Assembly: GCF_024347595.1 (NCBI RefSeq)
Contig: NZ_AP025507.1
Location: forward strand, 682,001-746,000
Length of the DNA stretch: 64,000 nucleotides
Reading direction: 5' to 3'
From: Vibrio pomeroyi
Lineage (GTDB): Bacteria > Pseudomonadota > Gammaproteobacteria > Enterobacterales > Vibrionaceae
Shown: positions 45,217 through 53,920 of the stretch, piece by piece
Layout: each line of letters begins with the position of its first letter
How positions within the stretch are numbered: position 1 is the first letter of the stretch
Notes under the pieces: model-generated
The model's input: the letters and a program-made list of their open reading frames with translations, nothing else
What the model was told of the DNA's origin: nothing
The model's database searches: none
Program-made: the position numbers and the translations under genes

Positions 45217-46665
45217 ATGAGTTTAGTAATGGAACAACCGACAGCCGATGTGCCGCCAAAGGTGAAAAGCACCCAAGCAAAAGATAAATACGATCCAAAA
45301 TACGATCCACTTAAAGACAAGAGCCCAGGTCACGGCAAGGAATACGCCCCGACTTATTGGGTAGATACCGCAGGCGCACCACCTGAAGATGATGGCCCAA
45401 TCACGTCAGACATGGATGTCGATGTGGCCATTATCGGTTCAGGCTACACAGGCTTAAGTACCGCGATACACCTTGCTGAAATGTACGGCATTAAAGCGAC
45501 GGTGATTGAAGCTAACCGTATGAGTTGGGGCTGCAGTACCCGAAATGGTGGCCAAGCACAGTGTGCTTCTGGGCGTTTGAAGCGTTCTCAGTGGATTGAA
45601 CGCTGGGGCCTAGAAACGGCGCTAAAAATGCACCGCGAGTGTGTGGATGGCATGGAAACGTTCAAGTCACTGATCAAAGACATCGATTGTGACCCACAAC
45701 CGGGTGGTCACCTATATGTGGCTCACCGTCCAAAAGTGATGGCAACGCTTGAGAAAGAAGCTAAGTTGCTGCGTGACACGTTCGATTACGATGCGCAGAT
45801 CTTAGATGCGGAAACTGTAAAGCGTGATTATGTTGGCGACCAAGAAGCGGCTGGCGCGATGCATGAACCCGAAGGGATTGGTATTCATGCAGGGAAACTG
45901 GTGTTTGGTTACCTAAGAAAGGCGCGAGCACTCGGCGTTAAAGTTCATCCATCTAGCCCAGTGATGGGTTGGGAAACTCGTGGCGGTGTGCATTACCTGA
46001 AAACGCCAGGTGGTGTTGTGAAGGCGCGTTCTGTTGGTGTTTGTACGGGTGGGTATACCAGCCAAGGTTTGCATTCTGAGCTTAAGAACCGCCTGTTGCC
46101 AGTGCTTTCGAACTCGATGGTGACACGTCCGTTAACTCAAGACGAAATTGCCGCGTGTAACTTCAAAACCAATCAAGTGATTACTGATACTCGAATTCTG
46201 CGCCACTACTACCGTTTGCTACCAGATAACCGAGTGCAGATTGGTACACGCAGTGCCATCAGTGGCAAGAACGCACCTGAAAAGAAATATGAAGACATGT
46301 TGAGAGCGGATTTAACCCGAAAATTCCCGTCTCTCGATCAGATCCAAATCGATTATTCATGGTGGGGCTGGGTGGATGTTAGCCACGACATGATGCCGAG
46401 AATTTATCAGCCGAATCCAAAACAGTCCATCTTCTACGCACTGGGTTATGGCGGCAATGGCGTGATGTATTCCGCTCAAGCAGGGAAGCGCCTTGCACAG
46501 TGGATAGCAGGTGAAGGTCACAAGCTCGACCTACCAATATTTGAATCAAAACTTCCGTTCCCCAACGTGAGGGAAGTGGTGGAATCAGAGATGTTTGCAC
46601 CGTTTCGAAGAATGGGGCAGCGGTTCCTTTATCAGTGGTATTCGTTAAAGGATGAAAGGCTGTAA
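45217..46665 (+). CDS. tauY: Taurine dehydrogenase large subunit, FAD flavoprotein
   Basis: A 482-residue DadA/GlpO-type FAD oxidoreductase. An N-terminal extension of about 65 residues rich in Lys, Asp and Pro precedes the dinucleotide-binding motif VDVAIIGSGYTGLSTAIHLA, then EANRMSWGCSTRNGGQAQCA, a substrate-side domain, and the C-terminal FAD loop ALGYGGNGVMYSAQAGKRLA. TauY takes electrons from taurine and releases sulfoacetaldehyde. Position between tauX and the TRAP transporter genes and upstream supply to Xsc support the call. TAGGAGAG precedes the ATG. A general amino-acid oxidase is the alternative. Confidence 0.85.
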   Translation: MSLVMEQPTADVPPKVKSTQAKDKYDPKYDPLKDKSPGHGKEYAPTYWVDTAGAPPEDDGPITSDMDVDVAIIGSGYTGLSTAIHLAEMYGIKATVIEANRMSWGCSTRNGGQAQCASGRLKRSQWIERWGLETALKMHRECVDGMETFKSLIKDIDCDPQPGGHLYVAHRPKVMATLEKEAKLLRDTFDYDAQILDAETVKRDYVGDQEAAGAMHEPEGIGIHAGKLVFGYLRKARALGVKVHPSSPVMGWETRGGVHYLKTPGGVVKARSVGVCTGGYTSQGLHSELKNRLLPVLSNSMVTRPLTQDEIAACNFKTNQVITDTRILRHYYRLLPDNRVQIGTRSAISGKNAPEKKYEDMLRADLTRKFPSLDQIQIDYSWWGWVDVSHDMMPRIYQPNPKQSIFYALGYGGNGVMYSAQAGKRLAQWIAGEGHKLDLPIFESKLPFPNVREVVESEMFAPFRRMGQRFLYQWYSLKDERL

Positions 46666-46782
46666 CTACCCGAACATTGTTTCCAAAATAGGGAAATAGA
46701 ACTACGACCAGGAAAGTTGTACCAGGTCACCTTGTGAGCAAAGTACAGGCAGGAAGTCTGTATGATAGGAAAGGTTAAGACT

Positions 46783-47784
46783 ATGAAATTGATTAAAAAT
46801 AAAATTATTGCTGGTGTCACTATTGTAGCAACAGCGGTGTTATCTCATACCGCGGCAGCAGCGAATTTTAAAATGGCTATCGGTGATGCTGCTGGTGGTA
46901 CGCAGTGGGAATTGGCGACCTCATTCTCTGAGCTGATGGAGCAAAAAACAGACGGTAAAGTGAAAATCGATCTGTTCCCGAACGGCCAATTAGGCAATGA
47001 GCAAGACACCGTGAACGATGCGGCAATCGGTCTTCTCGACTTCTCTGTACTGGCGATCAACAACGTGACGCCTTTCTCCCCAACCGTTGGTCTATTGACC
47101 ATGCCTTACGTGATTCAAAGCGCAGAAGAAGCAGTGCTACTGACTCAAGGCCAAGTAGGCCAAGATTTAGTTGATAACACGATTCGTGACGCTGGTGTTC
47201 GTATTGTCGGTTGGGCTTATTCTGGCTTTAGGGTTTTGACTAACTCGAAAAAGCCTGTTGCTTCACCAGAGGATCTTAAAGGGTTAGTGATTCGTGTACC
47301 TCGTAACGAAATCATGATCGCGTCTTACCAAGCATGGGGTGTAAACCCAACACCAATGGCATGGTCTGAGACTTTCACTGGCCTGCAACAAGGCGTGGTT
47401 GATGGTCAAGACAACCCTTACATTACAGTCCACGCGATGAAGTTCAACGAAGTACAAAAGTACGTGACCAACATTCGCTACATTTTCTCTCTAGAACCTC
47501 TAATCGTGAGTGAAACGGTCTTCCAACAACAGACACCTGAAATGCAAAAGATCATTCTTGAAGCGGGTCAGGAAGCGACAGAGCATAGCTTTGCTTATCT
47601 AGAAAATACGGAAAACAAGATCCGCGAAGAGCTACAAGCGAAAGGCATGGTATTCACAGACCCAGCAGACAACGAGCAAGAGTGGATCAGCAAGGTGACT
47701 AAGTCAGTTTGGCCTAAGTTCTACTCAAGCATTGGGGGCAAAGACAAGTTAGACGACGTTCTTGAGTTACTAGGTAGAAAGTAA
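46783..47784 (+). CDS. tauK: TRAP transporter substrate-binding protein, probable taurine
   Basis: A 333-residue periplasmic DctP-family protein. It has a Sec signal (hydrophobic core IIAGVTIVATAVLSHTAAAA), then the family's opening FKMAIGDAAGGTQWELATSF, ELMEQKTDGKVKIDLFPNGQLG, and the central signature VGWAYSGFRVLTNSKKPVAS, DLKGLVIRVPRNEIM with the conserved ligand-binding Arg. AAAGG eight bases before the ATG at 46783 sets the start; a second ATG is 21 bases earlier. Taurine as ligand is inferred from the tauXY/xsc context. It is followed by a long hairpin before the permease genes. Confidence 0.87.
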   Translation: MKLIKNKIIAGVTIVATAVLSHTAAAANFKMAIGDAAGGTQWELATSFSELMEQKTDGKVKIDLFPNGQLGNEQDTVNDAAIGLLDFSVLAINNVTPFSPTVGLLTMPYVIQSAEEAVLLTQGQVGQDLVDNTIRDAGVRIVGWAYSGFRVLTNSKKPVASPEDLKGLVIRVPRNEIMIASYQAWGVNPTPMAWSETFTGLQQGVVDGQDNPYITVHAMKFNEVQKYVTNIRYIFSLEPLIVSETVFQQQTPEMQKIILEAGQEATEHSFAYLENTENKIREELQAKGMVFTDPADNEQEWISKVTKSVWPKFYSSIGGKDKLDDVLELLGRK

Positions 47785-47795
47785 CGATTAGATTC

Positions 47796-47853
47796 GCCCT
47801 ATCTGCTGTTCTCCGCTACTTAATCACCTAGCGATAGAACAGTGAGATAGGGC
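47796..47853 (+). repeat. Long hairpin between tauK and tauL
   Basis: Three stacked stems pair over 21 bases: GCCCTATCT/AGATAGGGC, CTGTTCT/AGAACAG and CGCTA/TAGCG, with single unpaired bases between and a 10-base loop (47819-47828). There is no T run. Position directly after a binding-protein gene suggests protection of the tauK mRNA from 3' decay or partial termination. Confidence 0.85.
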
Positions 47854-47948
47854 ATTTACATGGCTGTACTCGTTGATCTGTTCTGTACCTGATCTTTTTA
47901 GGACCGTGAGCGACTGGTTGTCATGTGGAAATCAACATTGGAGGTTAT

Positions 47949-48491
47949 ATGTCAGTCGCTAAAACAATAAAAAAGCACTTAAACAACATTGAGGAATATA
48001 CATGTTGTCTGCTGCTCGCAAGCTTTGTCCTATTGCTGTTCACACAAATCCTTACTCGTCAGTTCTTTGATTACTCTATCCCTTGGGGGGATGAGGTCGC
48101 TACTTACATGTTCGTTTGGTTTGCCTATCTAGGGGCTGTTGTTGCGGCCAAGATGTCGGCGCACAACCGAGTGAGCTTTCACTTTAAATTCTTTCCGCCA
48201 ATCGTGCAGACCGTGAGTGAAACCATCGCTGACTTCTTATGGCTCTGTTTCAACGGCTACTTCGTTTACCTCAGCTACGACTTCGTGTTCAACAAAATGA
48301 ATCTGTTTTGGAAGTCTCAGACCACAGGTATCCCAATGAAGTACTTCTACATGATTTTACCTATCGCGTTTTCACTGATGATGATTCGAATTATCTGGAA
48401 CAACTATGAGCGTTTATTCAAAGGCGCAACCAACGAAGATCCAGAAGTCAAAGAGCTGCGCAAAATGACGGCACAAAAGTCAGCGCAATAG
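47949..48491 (+). CDS. tauL: TRAP transporter small permease
   Basis: A 180-residue DctQ-family protein with four membrane segments (about residues 22-42, 52-72, 90-110, 128-150) and the signature LTRQFFDYSIPWGDEVATYM, then FVWFAYLGAVVAA. GGAGG four bases before the ATG at 47949 fixes the start; eight open upstream codons lack a ribosome site. It pairs with the large permease 37 bases downstream. Confidence 0.88.
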   Translation: MSVAKTIKKHLNNIEEYTCCLLLASFVLLLFTQILTRQFFDYSIPWGDEVATYMFVWFAYLGAVVAAKMSAHNRVSFHFKFFPPIVQTVSETIADFLWLCFNGYFVYLSYDFVFNKMNLFWKSQTTGIPMKYFYMILPIAFSLMMIRIIWNNYERLFKGATNEDPEVKELRKMTAQKSAQ

Positions 48492-48528
48492 TCATCACAG
48501 AGAATAGTCGTAATAGAGAGATGTAATA

Positions 48529-49869
48529 ATGGAATCCTATTTAACTCTAATTTTATTTGGTGGCTTTTTAACGCTGTTAATTCTGGGCGCACCAATCACA
48601 GTATCACTGGCCGGCGCTTCGATGGCGGCTTATATGTTGCTCGACAAAAATCCCATCGCCTTAGTACAAATCGCGTTTACCTCGGTGGGCAACTTCCCAT
48701 TAATGGCGCTGCCAGCCTTTGTTCTTGCGGGTGCATTAATGGAGGCGGCGGGGATCTCCAAACGTCTGGTGGATATCGCCGAAAGCTTAGCTGGTCCCGT
48801 AACAGGTGGCCTTGGCGCGGCAACGGTAATGGCGTGTCTTTTCTTTGGCGCTATCTCGGGTTCAGGCCCTGCAACCACCGCCGCGGTAGGTATGCTAATG
48901 GTGCCTGCGATGGTGAAACGTGACTACGATAAGAGCTACGCCTCGGCCGTTACGGCGGCATCCGGTGGGTTGGGCATTATCATCCCGCCGTCCATTCCTC
49001 TTGTTATCTTTGGTATCTCGGCAATGGGCTTAATGGCGCCTCCAGAAGCCATTGCTCAACACGGCCAGTTTGCTTCTTTATCGATTCCAAAACTGTTTGT
49101 CGCTGGGGTTGTACCTGGCTTCATCATGGCGTCGACGCTAGTGGTAACTAACTACTTCATTGCTAAGCGAGAAGGCTATAAAGGGCTGACCGAAACGTGG
49201 TCGTTTGGCGATGTAAGGCATTACTTACGCCGCGGATTATGGTCGATATTAGCGCCATTCTTGATTCTTGGCGGTATCTACAGCGGCATGTTCACACCAA
49301 CAGAATCCGCAGTTGTAGCGATATTCTATTCGTTGTTTGTTGGGCTTTTTATTCACCGCGAGCTTTCGTTCAAAAGCGTGATGAAATCTCTATCGACCAC
49401 GACATGGATCACCGGACGTGTGTTGTTGATCCTCTTTGCAGCTACCGTGTTTGGACGCTTGTTGATCGAGCAAAAGATCCCGGTTGTCGTAGCGGAATCG
49501 CTACTCAGTTTCACCGATAACATGTACATGGTGTGGGCGCTTACGATTACCTTGTTGTTGTTCATCGGCATGTTCATGGAAACCTTGGCTGCGATCATGA
49601 TCATCGTGCCAGTGTTACTACCAATCATGTACATGCTGGGCGCTGATCCAACTCACGTGGGCATTGTGGTGGTGTGTACCTTATCGATTGGTTTTGCAAC
49701 GCCGCCACTTGGGGAGAATATCTTTGTCGCATCGGGAATAGGGGGCTCAACGGTTGAGCAAATCACCGCGAAGATCCATCCCTTTGTTCTTGCTTCTGTT
49801 GTGGGCGTATTCGTTATCGCTTTCTTCCCACAAATTACGCTTTGGCTACCGTCCTTAGTCGGCTATTAG
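48529..49869 (+). CDS. tauM: TRAP transporter large permease
   Basis: A 446-residue DctM-family permease with about twelve membrane segments. Family segments include FPLMALPAFVLAGALMEAAG, FFGAISGSGPATTAAVGMLM, GGLGIIIPPSIPLVIFGISA and SIGFATPPLGENIFVASGIG. Together with TauL it forms the sodium-driven channel unit served by TauK. It ends 11 bases before the Cache-domain gene, so that gene belongs to the same operon. Confidence 0.9.
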   Translation: MESYLTLILFGGFLTLLILGAPITVSLAGASMAAYMLLDKNPIALVQIAFTSVGNFPLMALPAFVLAGALMEAAGISKRLVDIAESLAGPVTGGLGAATVMACLFFGAISGSGPATTAAVGMLMVPAMVKRDYDKSYASAVTAASGGLGIIIPPSIPLVIFGISAMGLMAPPEAIAQHGQFASLSIPKLFVAGVVPGFIMASTLVVTNYFIAKREGYKGLTETWSFGDVRHYLRRGLWSILAPFLILGGIYSGMFTPTESAVVAIFYSLFVGLFIHRELSFKSVMKSLSTTTWITGRVLLILFAATVFGRLLIEQKIPVVVAESLLSFTDNMYMVWALTITLLLFIGMFMETLAAIMIIVPVLLPIMYMLGADPTHVGIVVVCTLSIGFATPPLGENIFVASGIGGSTVEQITAKIHPFVLASVVGVFVIAFFPQITLWLPSLVGY

Positions 49870-49880
49870 GAGAGATAACC

Positions 49881-50801
49881 ATGAATTTATCCAGAATCAT
49901 CCTCATTGGTTGTGCCGTGTTTGCAGTGGTGAGTGGCATTAGTTTGCGTGCCGAACACTCTGAAACAGAGAAAGAAGCCAAGCCTGTTAATGTGCTTGAT
50001 ATTTCTGAACCACATGTTGTCAGCAAGGCTGAAAGAAGAGCCAAAACCTTGCTGGCTAAGGCAGTGGTCCACGTTCAAAAAGAGGGCGACGATAGCGTTA
50101 AAGACTTCATGAGTGACCCTGAATATATCGATGGGGAGCTATATGTGTTTGCTTTGGGCATTGACGGCCAATTCCTAGCCAGCGGCGGCTCGTCAATGGT
50201 GCTAGTGGGTGACAGTGTTTTAGATACGCAAGACGTTTACGGTAATCCTTTTTTCCGTGAAATGATCACCAAAGCAGTACACAACGGTTTTGGTGAAGTG
50301 AAGTATCACTGGACCAACCCAACCGACCGCATGGGTGAGCCGAAAACCACGTTCTTTGAGCGAGTAGGCGATGTGATTGTCGCTGTCGGTTATTACCCAG
50401 AACGTTCGAGTGCGGCCGAAGCAAAAAGTTTACTCGCGAGAGCGATGACCGCGATAGTGGAGTCAGAACAAGAGAGCCTGACTGAGTTCAATGACGCCGA
50501 GGGCAGTTTTGTAGAAGGGGATTTGTATGTGTTTGTGATGGATATGAGCTCTGGAAAACTGCTGGCGCACGGAGTCTCTCCTGAGCTAGTCGGGCGTTCA
50601 CACAACGAGATTCTAAGCCCTGACGACAAACCAATTCTTACTGAAATGCTGAACCTTGCCAAAGAAAACGGCCGAGGTGTTTACACTTATCGTTGGTTGA
50701 ATCCGCTGTCGAGTAAAGTCGAAACCAAGCACACTTATTACCGTGTTGTTGACAATAAGCTAGTAGGGGTCGGTTATTACACAAATTCAAACAAGACGTA
50801 A
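49881..50801 (+). CDS. Exported double-Cache-domain protein linked to the TRAP operon
   Basis: A 306-residue protein with a signal peptide (MNLSRIILIGCAVFAVVSGI, then SLRA) and two tandem single-Cache domains. Each begins with A-K-(T/S)-L-L-A-(K/R)-A, continues with G-(E/D)-L-Y-V-F-(A/V), and ends in V-(A/G)-V-G-Y-Y (about residues 52-185 and 186-303). There is no second membrane segment, kinase or methyl-accepting domain, so it is a soluble periplasmic ligand-binding protein rather than a complete receptor. AGGAGA precedes the ATG, 11 bases after tauM. It probably binds a small ligand such as taurine or a related acid and passes it to, or regulates, the TRAP system or a separate sensor. Confidence 0.78.
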   Translation: MNLSRIILIGCAVFAVVSGISLRAEHSETEKEAKPVNVLDISEPHVVSKAERRAKTLLAKAVVHVQKEGDDSVKDFMSDPEYIDGELYVFALGIDGQFLASGGSSMVLVGDSVLDTQDVYGNPFFREMITKAVHNGFGEVKYHWTNPTDRMGEPKTTFFERVGDVIVAVGYYPERSSAAEAKSLLARAMTAIVESEQESLTEFNDAEGSFVEGDLYVFVMDMSSGKLLAHGVSPELVGRSHNEILSPDDKPILTEMLNLAKENGRGVYTYRWLNPLSSKVETKHTYYRVVDNKLVGVGYYTNSNKT

Positions 50802-50898
50802 AAATGAGCGTTCTGTGATCGTAAGTCTATTTAAATTAATGGCTTACGACTCATTTAACCCCTAAAAATAGGAGTGTGTAAAAAGCAATTTAGTAAAA

Positions 50899-50932
50899 TT
50901 CACACTGTGAAATTTTTGTTGTGAAATTGTGA
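50899..50932 (+). promoter_or_regulatory. TTCACA-C-TGTGAA palindrome and repeated TGTGA
   Basis: TTCACA (50899-50904) and TGTGAA (50906-50911) form a dyad. TGTGAAATT recurs at 50906 and 50920, with a further TGTGA at 50928. The cluster lies about 115-150 bases upstream of the malate-synthase-like gene at 51048. The arms are in the wrong order for a classical CRP site. Confidence 0.4.
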
Positions 50933-51047
50933 CAAAAATACAAGTAGTATGAAAAACATGGAAACCACACAGTAAAGAACAATTTTGAAAAGGGTCAATT
51001 GGGATGTTTGACCTTAATGAAATTTAAAGCCGTACGAGGGATAGACT

Positions 51048-51620
51048 ATGAATATGCTGACACTAGACAAAACAGAACTTCACAGAAACCATTCAACTTT
51101 TATTGCTGAAGCTGTCTTTGCCGTCGAAATGGTGAAAGCAGACAAGCAACTCGAAAAGCAGAAAATGGCGAAACAGTTGCTTGATACTCTATTCCCTCTC
51201 GAGTCGGGTTCTCACGAAGATGTAGTGAGCTACGAGATTGACTACCGACACGTTCAGGTTTACTTCAAAAACGGTGAACACACAGGTTTGAAACGCGCTA
51301 AGCACTTTGTGGCTTACACGGGTGACAAGTCTAAACCTTCTTCAATCCTGTTCCGTGATGAGAGCGGTACGCACGTTGAAGTGACAATCGGCGCTCGTAA
51401 AGGCACGGGTCATTTGGAATTGGTTGATATTGAAGATATTCAACTAGAGACGTGTACCACATTTGGTCAAACTGAGGCTAGTCGCTCTTCAGGAATCCGT
51501 CACTGGGTGAGCCTAGTGAAGGGCGATGAAAGTGGTCGACCGAATGCATCGAGTGAAGACAAAGAGTTCACAGCGAAAAATGGCGAAGACTACAACCTAG
51601 GTTTTTGCTTCGCGATCTAA
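51048..51620 (+). CDS. Stand-alone protein resembling the alpha/beta domain of malate synthase G
   Basis: A 190-residue cytoplasmic protein. Its middle aligns by eye with malate synthase G at 31502: YTGDKSKPSSILF against [33 protein letters not shown] against [33 protein letters not shown] against [15 protein letters not shown], and WVSLVKGDE against WLGLMKGDL. The segment corresponds to the alpha/beta domain inserted in the enzyme's barrel. The catalytic barrel and C-terminal plug are absent, so it cannot be an active synthase. It may bind a ligand or interact with the enzyme. GAGG lies upstream of the ATG. It follows the taurine operon but has its own AT-rich promoter region. Confidence 0.65.
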   Translation: MNMLTLDKTELHRNHSTFIAEAVFAVEMVKADKQLEKQKMAKQLLDTLFPLESGSHEDVVSYEIDYRHVQVYFKNGEHTGLKRAKHFVAYTGDKSKPSSILFRDESGTHVEVTIGARKGTGHLELVDIEDIQLETCTTFGQTEASRSSGIRHWVSLVKGDESGRPNASSEDKEFTAKNGEDYNLGFCFAI

Positions 51621-51707
51621 TGCTCTCTATAGCGATTTAATATCTTAGCGCTGCGATATGTGGCGCTAAAATCGCACTATCGATTTCTCTTTTACCTTTG
51701 GTAATTT

Positions 51708-51733
51708 CCCCGCCCCTATAGCGGGGCTTTTTT
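51708..51733 (+). terminator. Rho-independent terminator after the malate-synthase-like gene
   Basis: CCCCGC (51708-51713) pairs with GCGGGG (51721-51726), followed by a T run. A second small hairpin (TTAGCGC 51645-51651 / GCGCTAA 51663-51669) lies upstream of it. Confidence 0.88.
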
Positions 51734-52105
51734 GTTAGAGCTATAAGTAAATTAAGCGGTTCTAAAAATTATCTCACAAAAGTTTTCAAAAACTCATTCT
51801 GACAAGATTGTGTGCTTAAGTATTTGTAATTTAGCGGTTTTTATGTTGTTTTGAATTGGTTTTTTATAGGCTTAATGACCATAAATGACAGTGCGCTGAG
51901 TGACTATTGAGCAAAAACCCAGTCAAAATGCTTCGTGCTGTGCTATAATGCGCGTCCTGGGATTGAGCTAGTAAGTCCATTTATCACCTTGCTCGGTGGT
52001 TTTTATCACGTTTTATTTTAGTGAAATGGCGAGCCAATCAAGTCGTAGTTGGATATGGAGAGCGTCCTTATATTCGTTGAACCGGATATGCGAACATCAT
52101 AATTT
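51734..52105 (+). promoter_or_regulatory. Promoter and long leader of the BCCT transporter gene
   Basis: An extended -10 TGCTATAAT (51941-51949) stands about 150 bases before the ATG at 52106, so the transcript has a long leader. A small hairpin ATCACC/GGTGGT (51983-51988, 51995-52000) followed by TTTT lies early in the leader and could attenuate transcription. The -35 region is weak (GTCAAA). The start codon has no strong ribosome site. No open frame is seen in this stretch. Confidence 0.6.
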
Positions 52106-53713
52106 ATGAGTTTTAAATCAAAAAAATACAGTATCGATTCTACTGACTATCAAGTTGGTCAAGACAACGTCAGTAAATGGGGCATGGATGTCCATAACAC
52201 CGTCTTCGTAGCCTCAGTTGGCTTATCTCTTCTTTTCATCATCACTCTTCTTGCTCTTCCTCCTGCAGACGCTAAAGCTGCAATTGATTCTATTAAGGGT
52301 GCTGTTCTATCAAAGTTTGACTTCCTGTTTATGTGGGGAGCCAACATCATGTTAGTTTTTGCCGTTGTTCTTGCATTCTCACCTCTAGGCAAAGTTCGCT
52401 TAGGTGGTGAAGACGCGACAGCGGATTATTCAATGGCATCTTGGATTGCGATGTTATTCGCAGCAGGTATGGGTATTGGACTTATTTTCTGGGGTGTTGC
52501 AGAGCCAACTGCGTTCTTCACTAACTGGTTCGGAACACCATTAGACGCAGAACCTTTCACAGCCGCGGGTCGTGAATTAGCATTGGGTGCAACCGTATTC
52601 CACTGGGGTTTTCATGCATGGGCTATCTATGGCATGACGGCACTTTGCCTAGCGTACTTTGTTTACAATAAAGGTCTGCCGCTATCAATGCGCTCTGTGT
52701 TCTACCCAATTTTGGGTGAGCGAGTATGGGGCAAAACCGGTGATGTTATCGACGTACTAACTGTATTAGTTACTCTGTTCGGTCTTGCGACTTCATTGGG
52801 CTTAGGTGGCACACAAGCAGCAAGTGGTATCAGCCACGTGTTCGGCTTGGACAACAACATCTTCCTTCAGCAATCGATCATTGTTCTGATCATGGGCTTG
52901 GCGATCATCTCTGTTCTGCGTGGCATGGACGGCGGTGTTAAGTTCCTAAGTAACCTGAACATGGTTATTGCGTTCGTATTCCTTGGTCTTATCGCAGTAT
53001 TGAACTTCACAACTGTGCTTGATTCAATGGCAACGGCAGTAACAGGTTATGTGAAAAACATCGTTGCGTTGAGCCAAAGTGCAGGTCGTGAAGACACAAC
53101 ATGGCTGCACGGCTGGACTGTGTTCTACTGGGCATGGTGGGTAGCGTATGCACCATTCTTCGGTATGTTCGTAGCGCGTATTTCTAAAGGCCGTACGGTT
53201 CGTGAGTTCCTACTTTGCGTACTGATCATTCCAACGTTAGTTACTTCGGCTTGGATGTCTATCTTCGGTGGCGTGGCTATCGAACAAGTGATTAATCAGG
53301 TAGGGCAACTTGGCCTTGACCAAGGCATCACAGACGTATCTCTAAGCTTGTTCTACATGTTAGATGCTTACGAGTTTGGTAGCATCCTGTCTGTTATCGC
53401 AGTTGCACTGATCATCGTGTTCTTCGTTACAACGCTAGATTCTGGTTCTATCGTTATCGATGGCATGACGGCGGGTGGTAAACTTGAAGTGCCTGTGAAA
53501 CAGAAAGTGGTTTGGGCGGTTATCTCAGGTGCTATCGCAATGGTGATGCTGTGGATTGGTGGTACTCAATCAATTCAAGCACTGCAATCTATTACGATTA
53601 TTGCAGCACTGCCGTTTACGATCATTCTTCTGCTTGGCTGTGTAAGCTTGCTGAAAGGCCTACTGACTGAAATCGGTAAAGGGCAAGAAACGGTTACTCC
53701 GGCAACTAAGTAA
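52106..53713 (+). CDS. BCCT-family betaine/choline/carnitine-type transporter
   Basis: A 535-residue inner-membrane transporter with twelve hydrophobic segments. BCCT hallmarks are GMGIGLIFWGVAEPTAFF, FHWGFHAWAIYGMTALCLAY and the Trp-rich segment VFYWAWWVAYAPFFGMFVAR, then ISKGRTVREF. Members import compatible solutes such as glycine betaine, proline betaine or dimethylsulfoniopropionate by sodium or proton symport. Both termini are short, so no obvious C-terminal osmosensory extension is present. Taurine-like solutes cannot be excluded given the neighbouring cluster. It is a single-gene unit with a long leader and a terminator. Confidence 0.9.
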   Translation: MSFKSKKYSIDSTDYQVGQDNVSKWGMDVHNTVFVASVGLSLLFIITLLALPPADAKAAIDSIKGAVLSKFDFLFMWGANIMLVFAVVLAFSPLGKVRLGGEDATADYSMASWIAMLFAAGMGIGLIFWGVAEPTAFFTNWFGTPLDAEPFTAAGRELALGATVFHWGFHAWAIYGMTALCLAYFVYNKGLPLSMRSVFYPILGERVWGKTGDVIDVLTVLVTLFGLATSLGLGGTQAASGISHVFGLDNNIFLQQSIIVLIMGLAIISVLRGMDGGVKFLSNLNMVIAFVFLGLIAVLNFTTVLDSMATAVTGYVKNIVALSQSAGREDTTWLHGWTVFYWAWWVAYAPFFGMFVARISKGRTVREFLLCVLIIPTLVTSAWMSIFGGVAIEQVINQVGQLGLDQGITDVSLSLFYMLDAYEFGSILSVIAVALIIVFFVTTLDSGSIVIDGMTAGGKLEVPVKQKVVWAVISGAIAMVMLWIGGTQSIQALQSITIIAALPFTIILLLGCVSLLKGLLTEIGKGQETVTPATK

Positions 53714-53765
53714 ATCGCGAACTCAGTAAGTCGCTAGATAGGGACTTACTCTAGTTAGTAGATTC

Positions 53766-53800
53766 AAAGCTCCCTTACACCGCGTGCAAGGGAGCTTTTT
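53766..53800 (+). terminator. Rho-independent terminator after the BCCT gene
   Basis: 11-bp stem AAAGCTCCCTT (53766-53776) / AAGGGAGCTTT (53788-53798), loop with inner CAC/GTG pairs, then a T run. Confidence 0.92.
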
Positions 53801-53835
53801 TATGCCGTAGAAGAAATCAGCAAAAGAAGAAACAA

Positions 53836-53873
53836 AAAAGAGCCACAAGTGAGTAGTCACTTGTGGCTCTTTT
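53836..53873. terminator. Bidirectional terminator between BCCT and M14 peptidase genes
   Basis: Perfect 17-bp arms (53836-53852 and 53857-53873) around GTAG, with A and T runs at the ends, serving the convergent M14 gene. Confidence 0.92.
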
Positions 53874-53920
53874 AGTTCTTAGTTCTTGCTATTAGATACT
53901 GATTATTAGCGGGTTTGCAC

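Noticed and set aside
50899..50911. TTCACA-C-TGTGAA as a classical CRP site
   Set aside because: CRP needs TGTGA on the left and TCACA on the right; here the order is inverted and spacing is one base instead of six.
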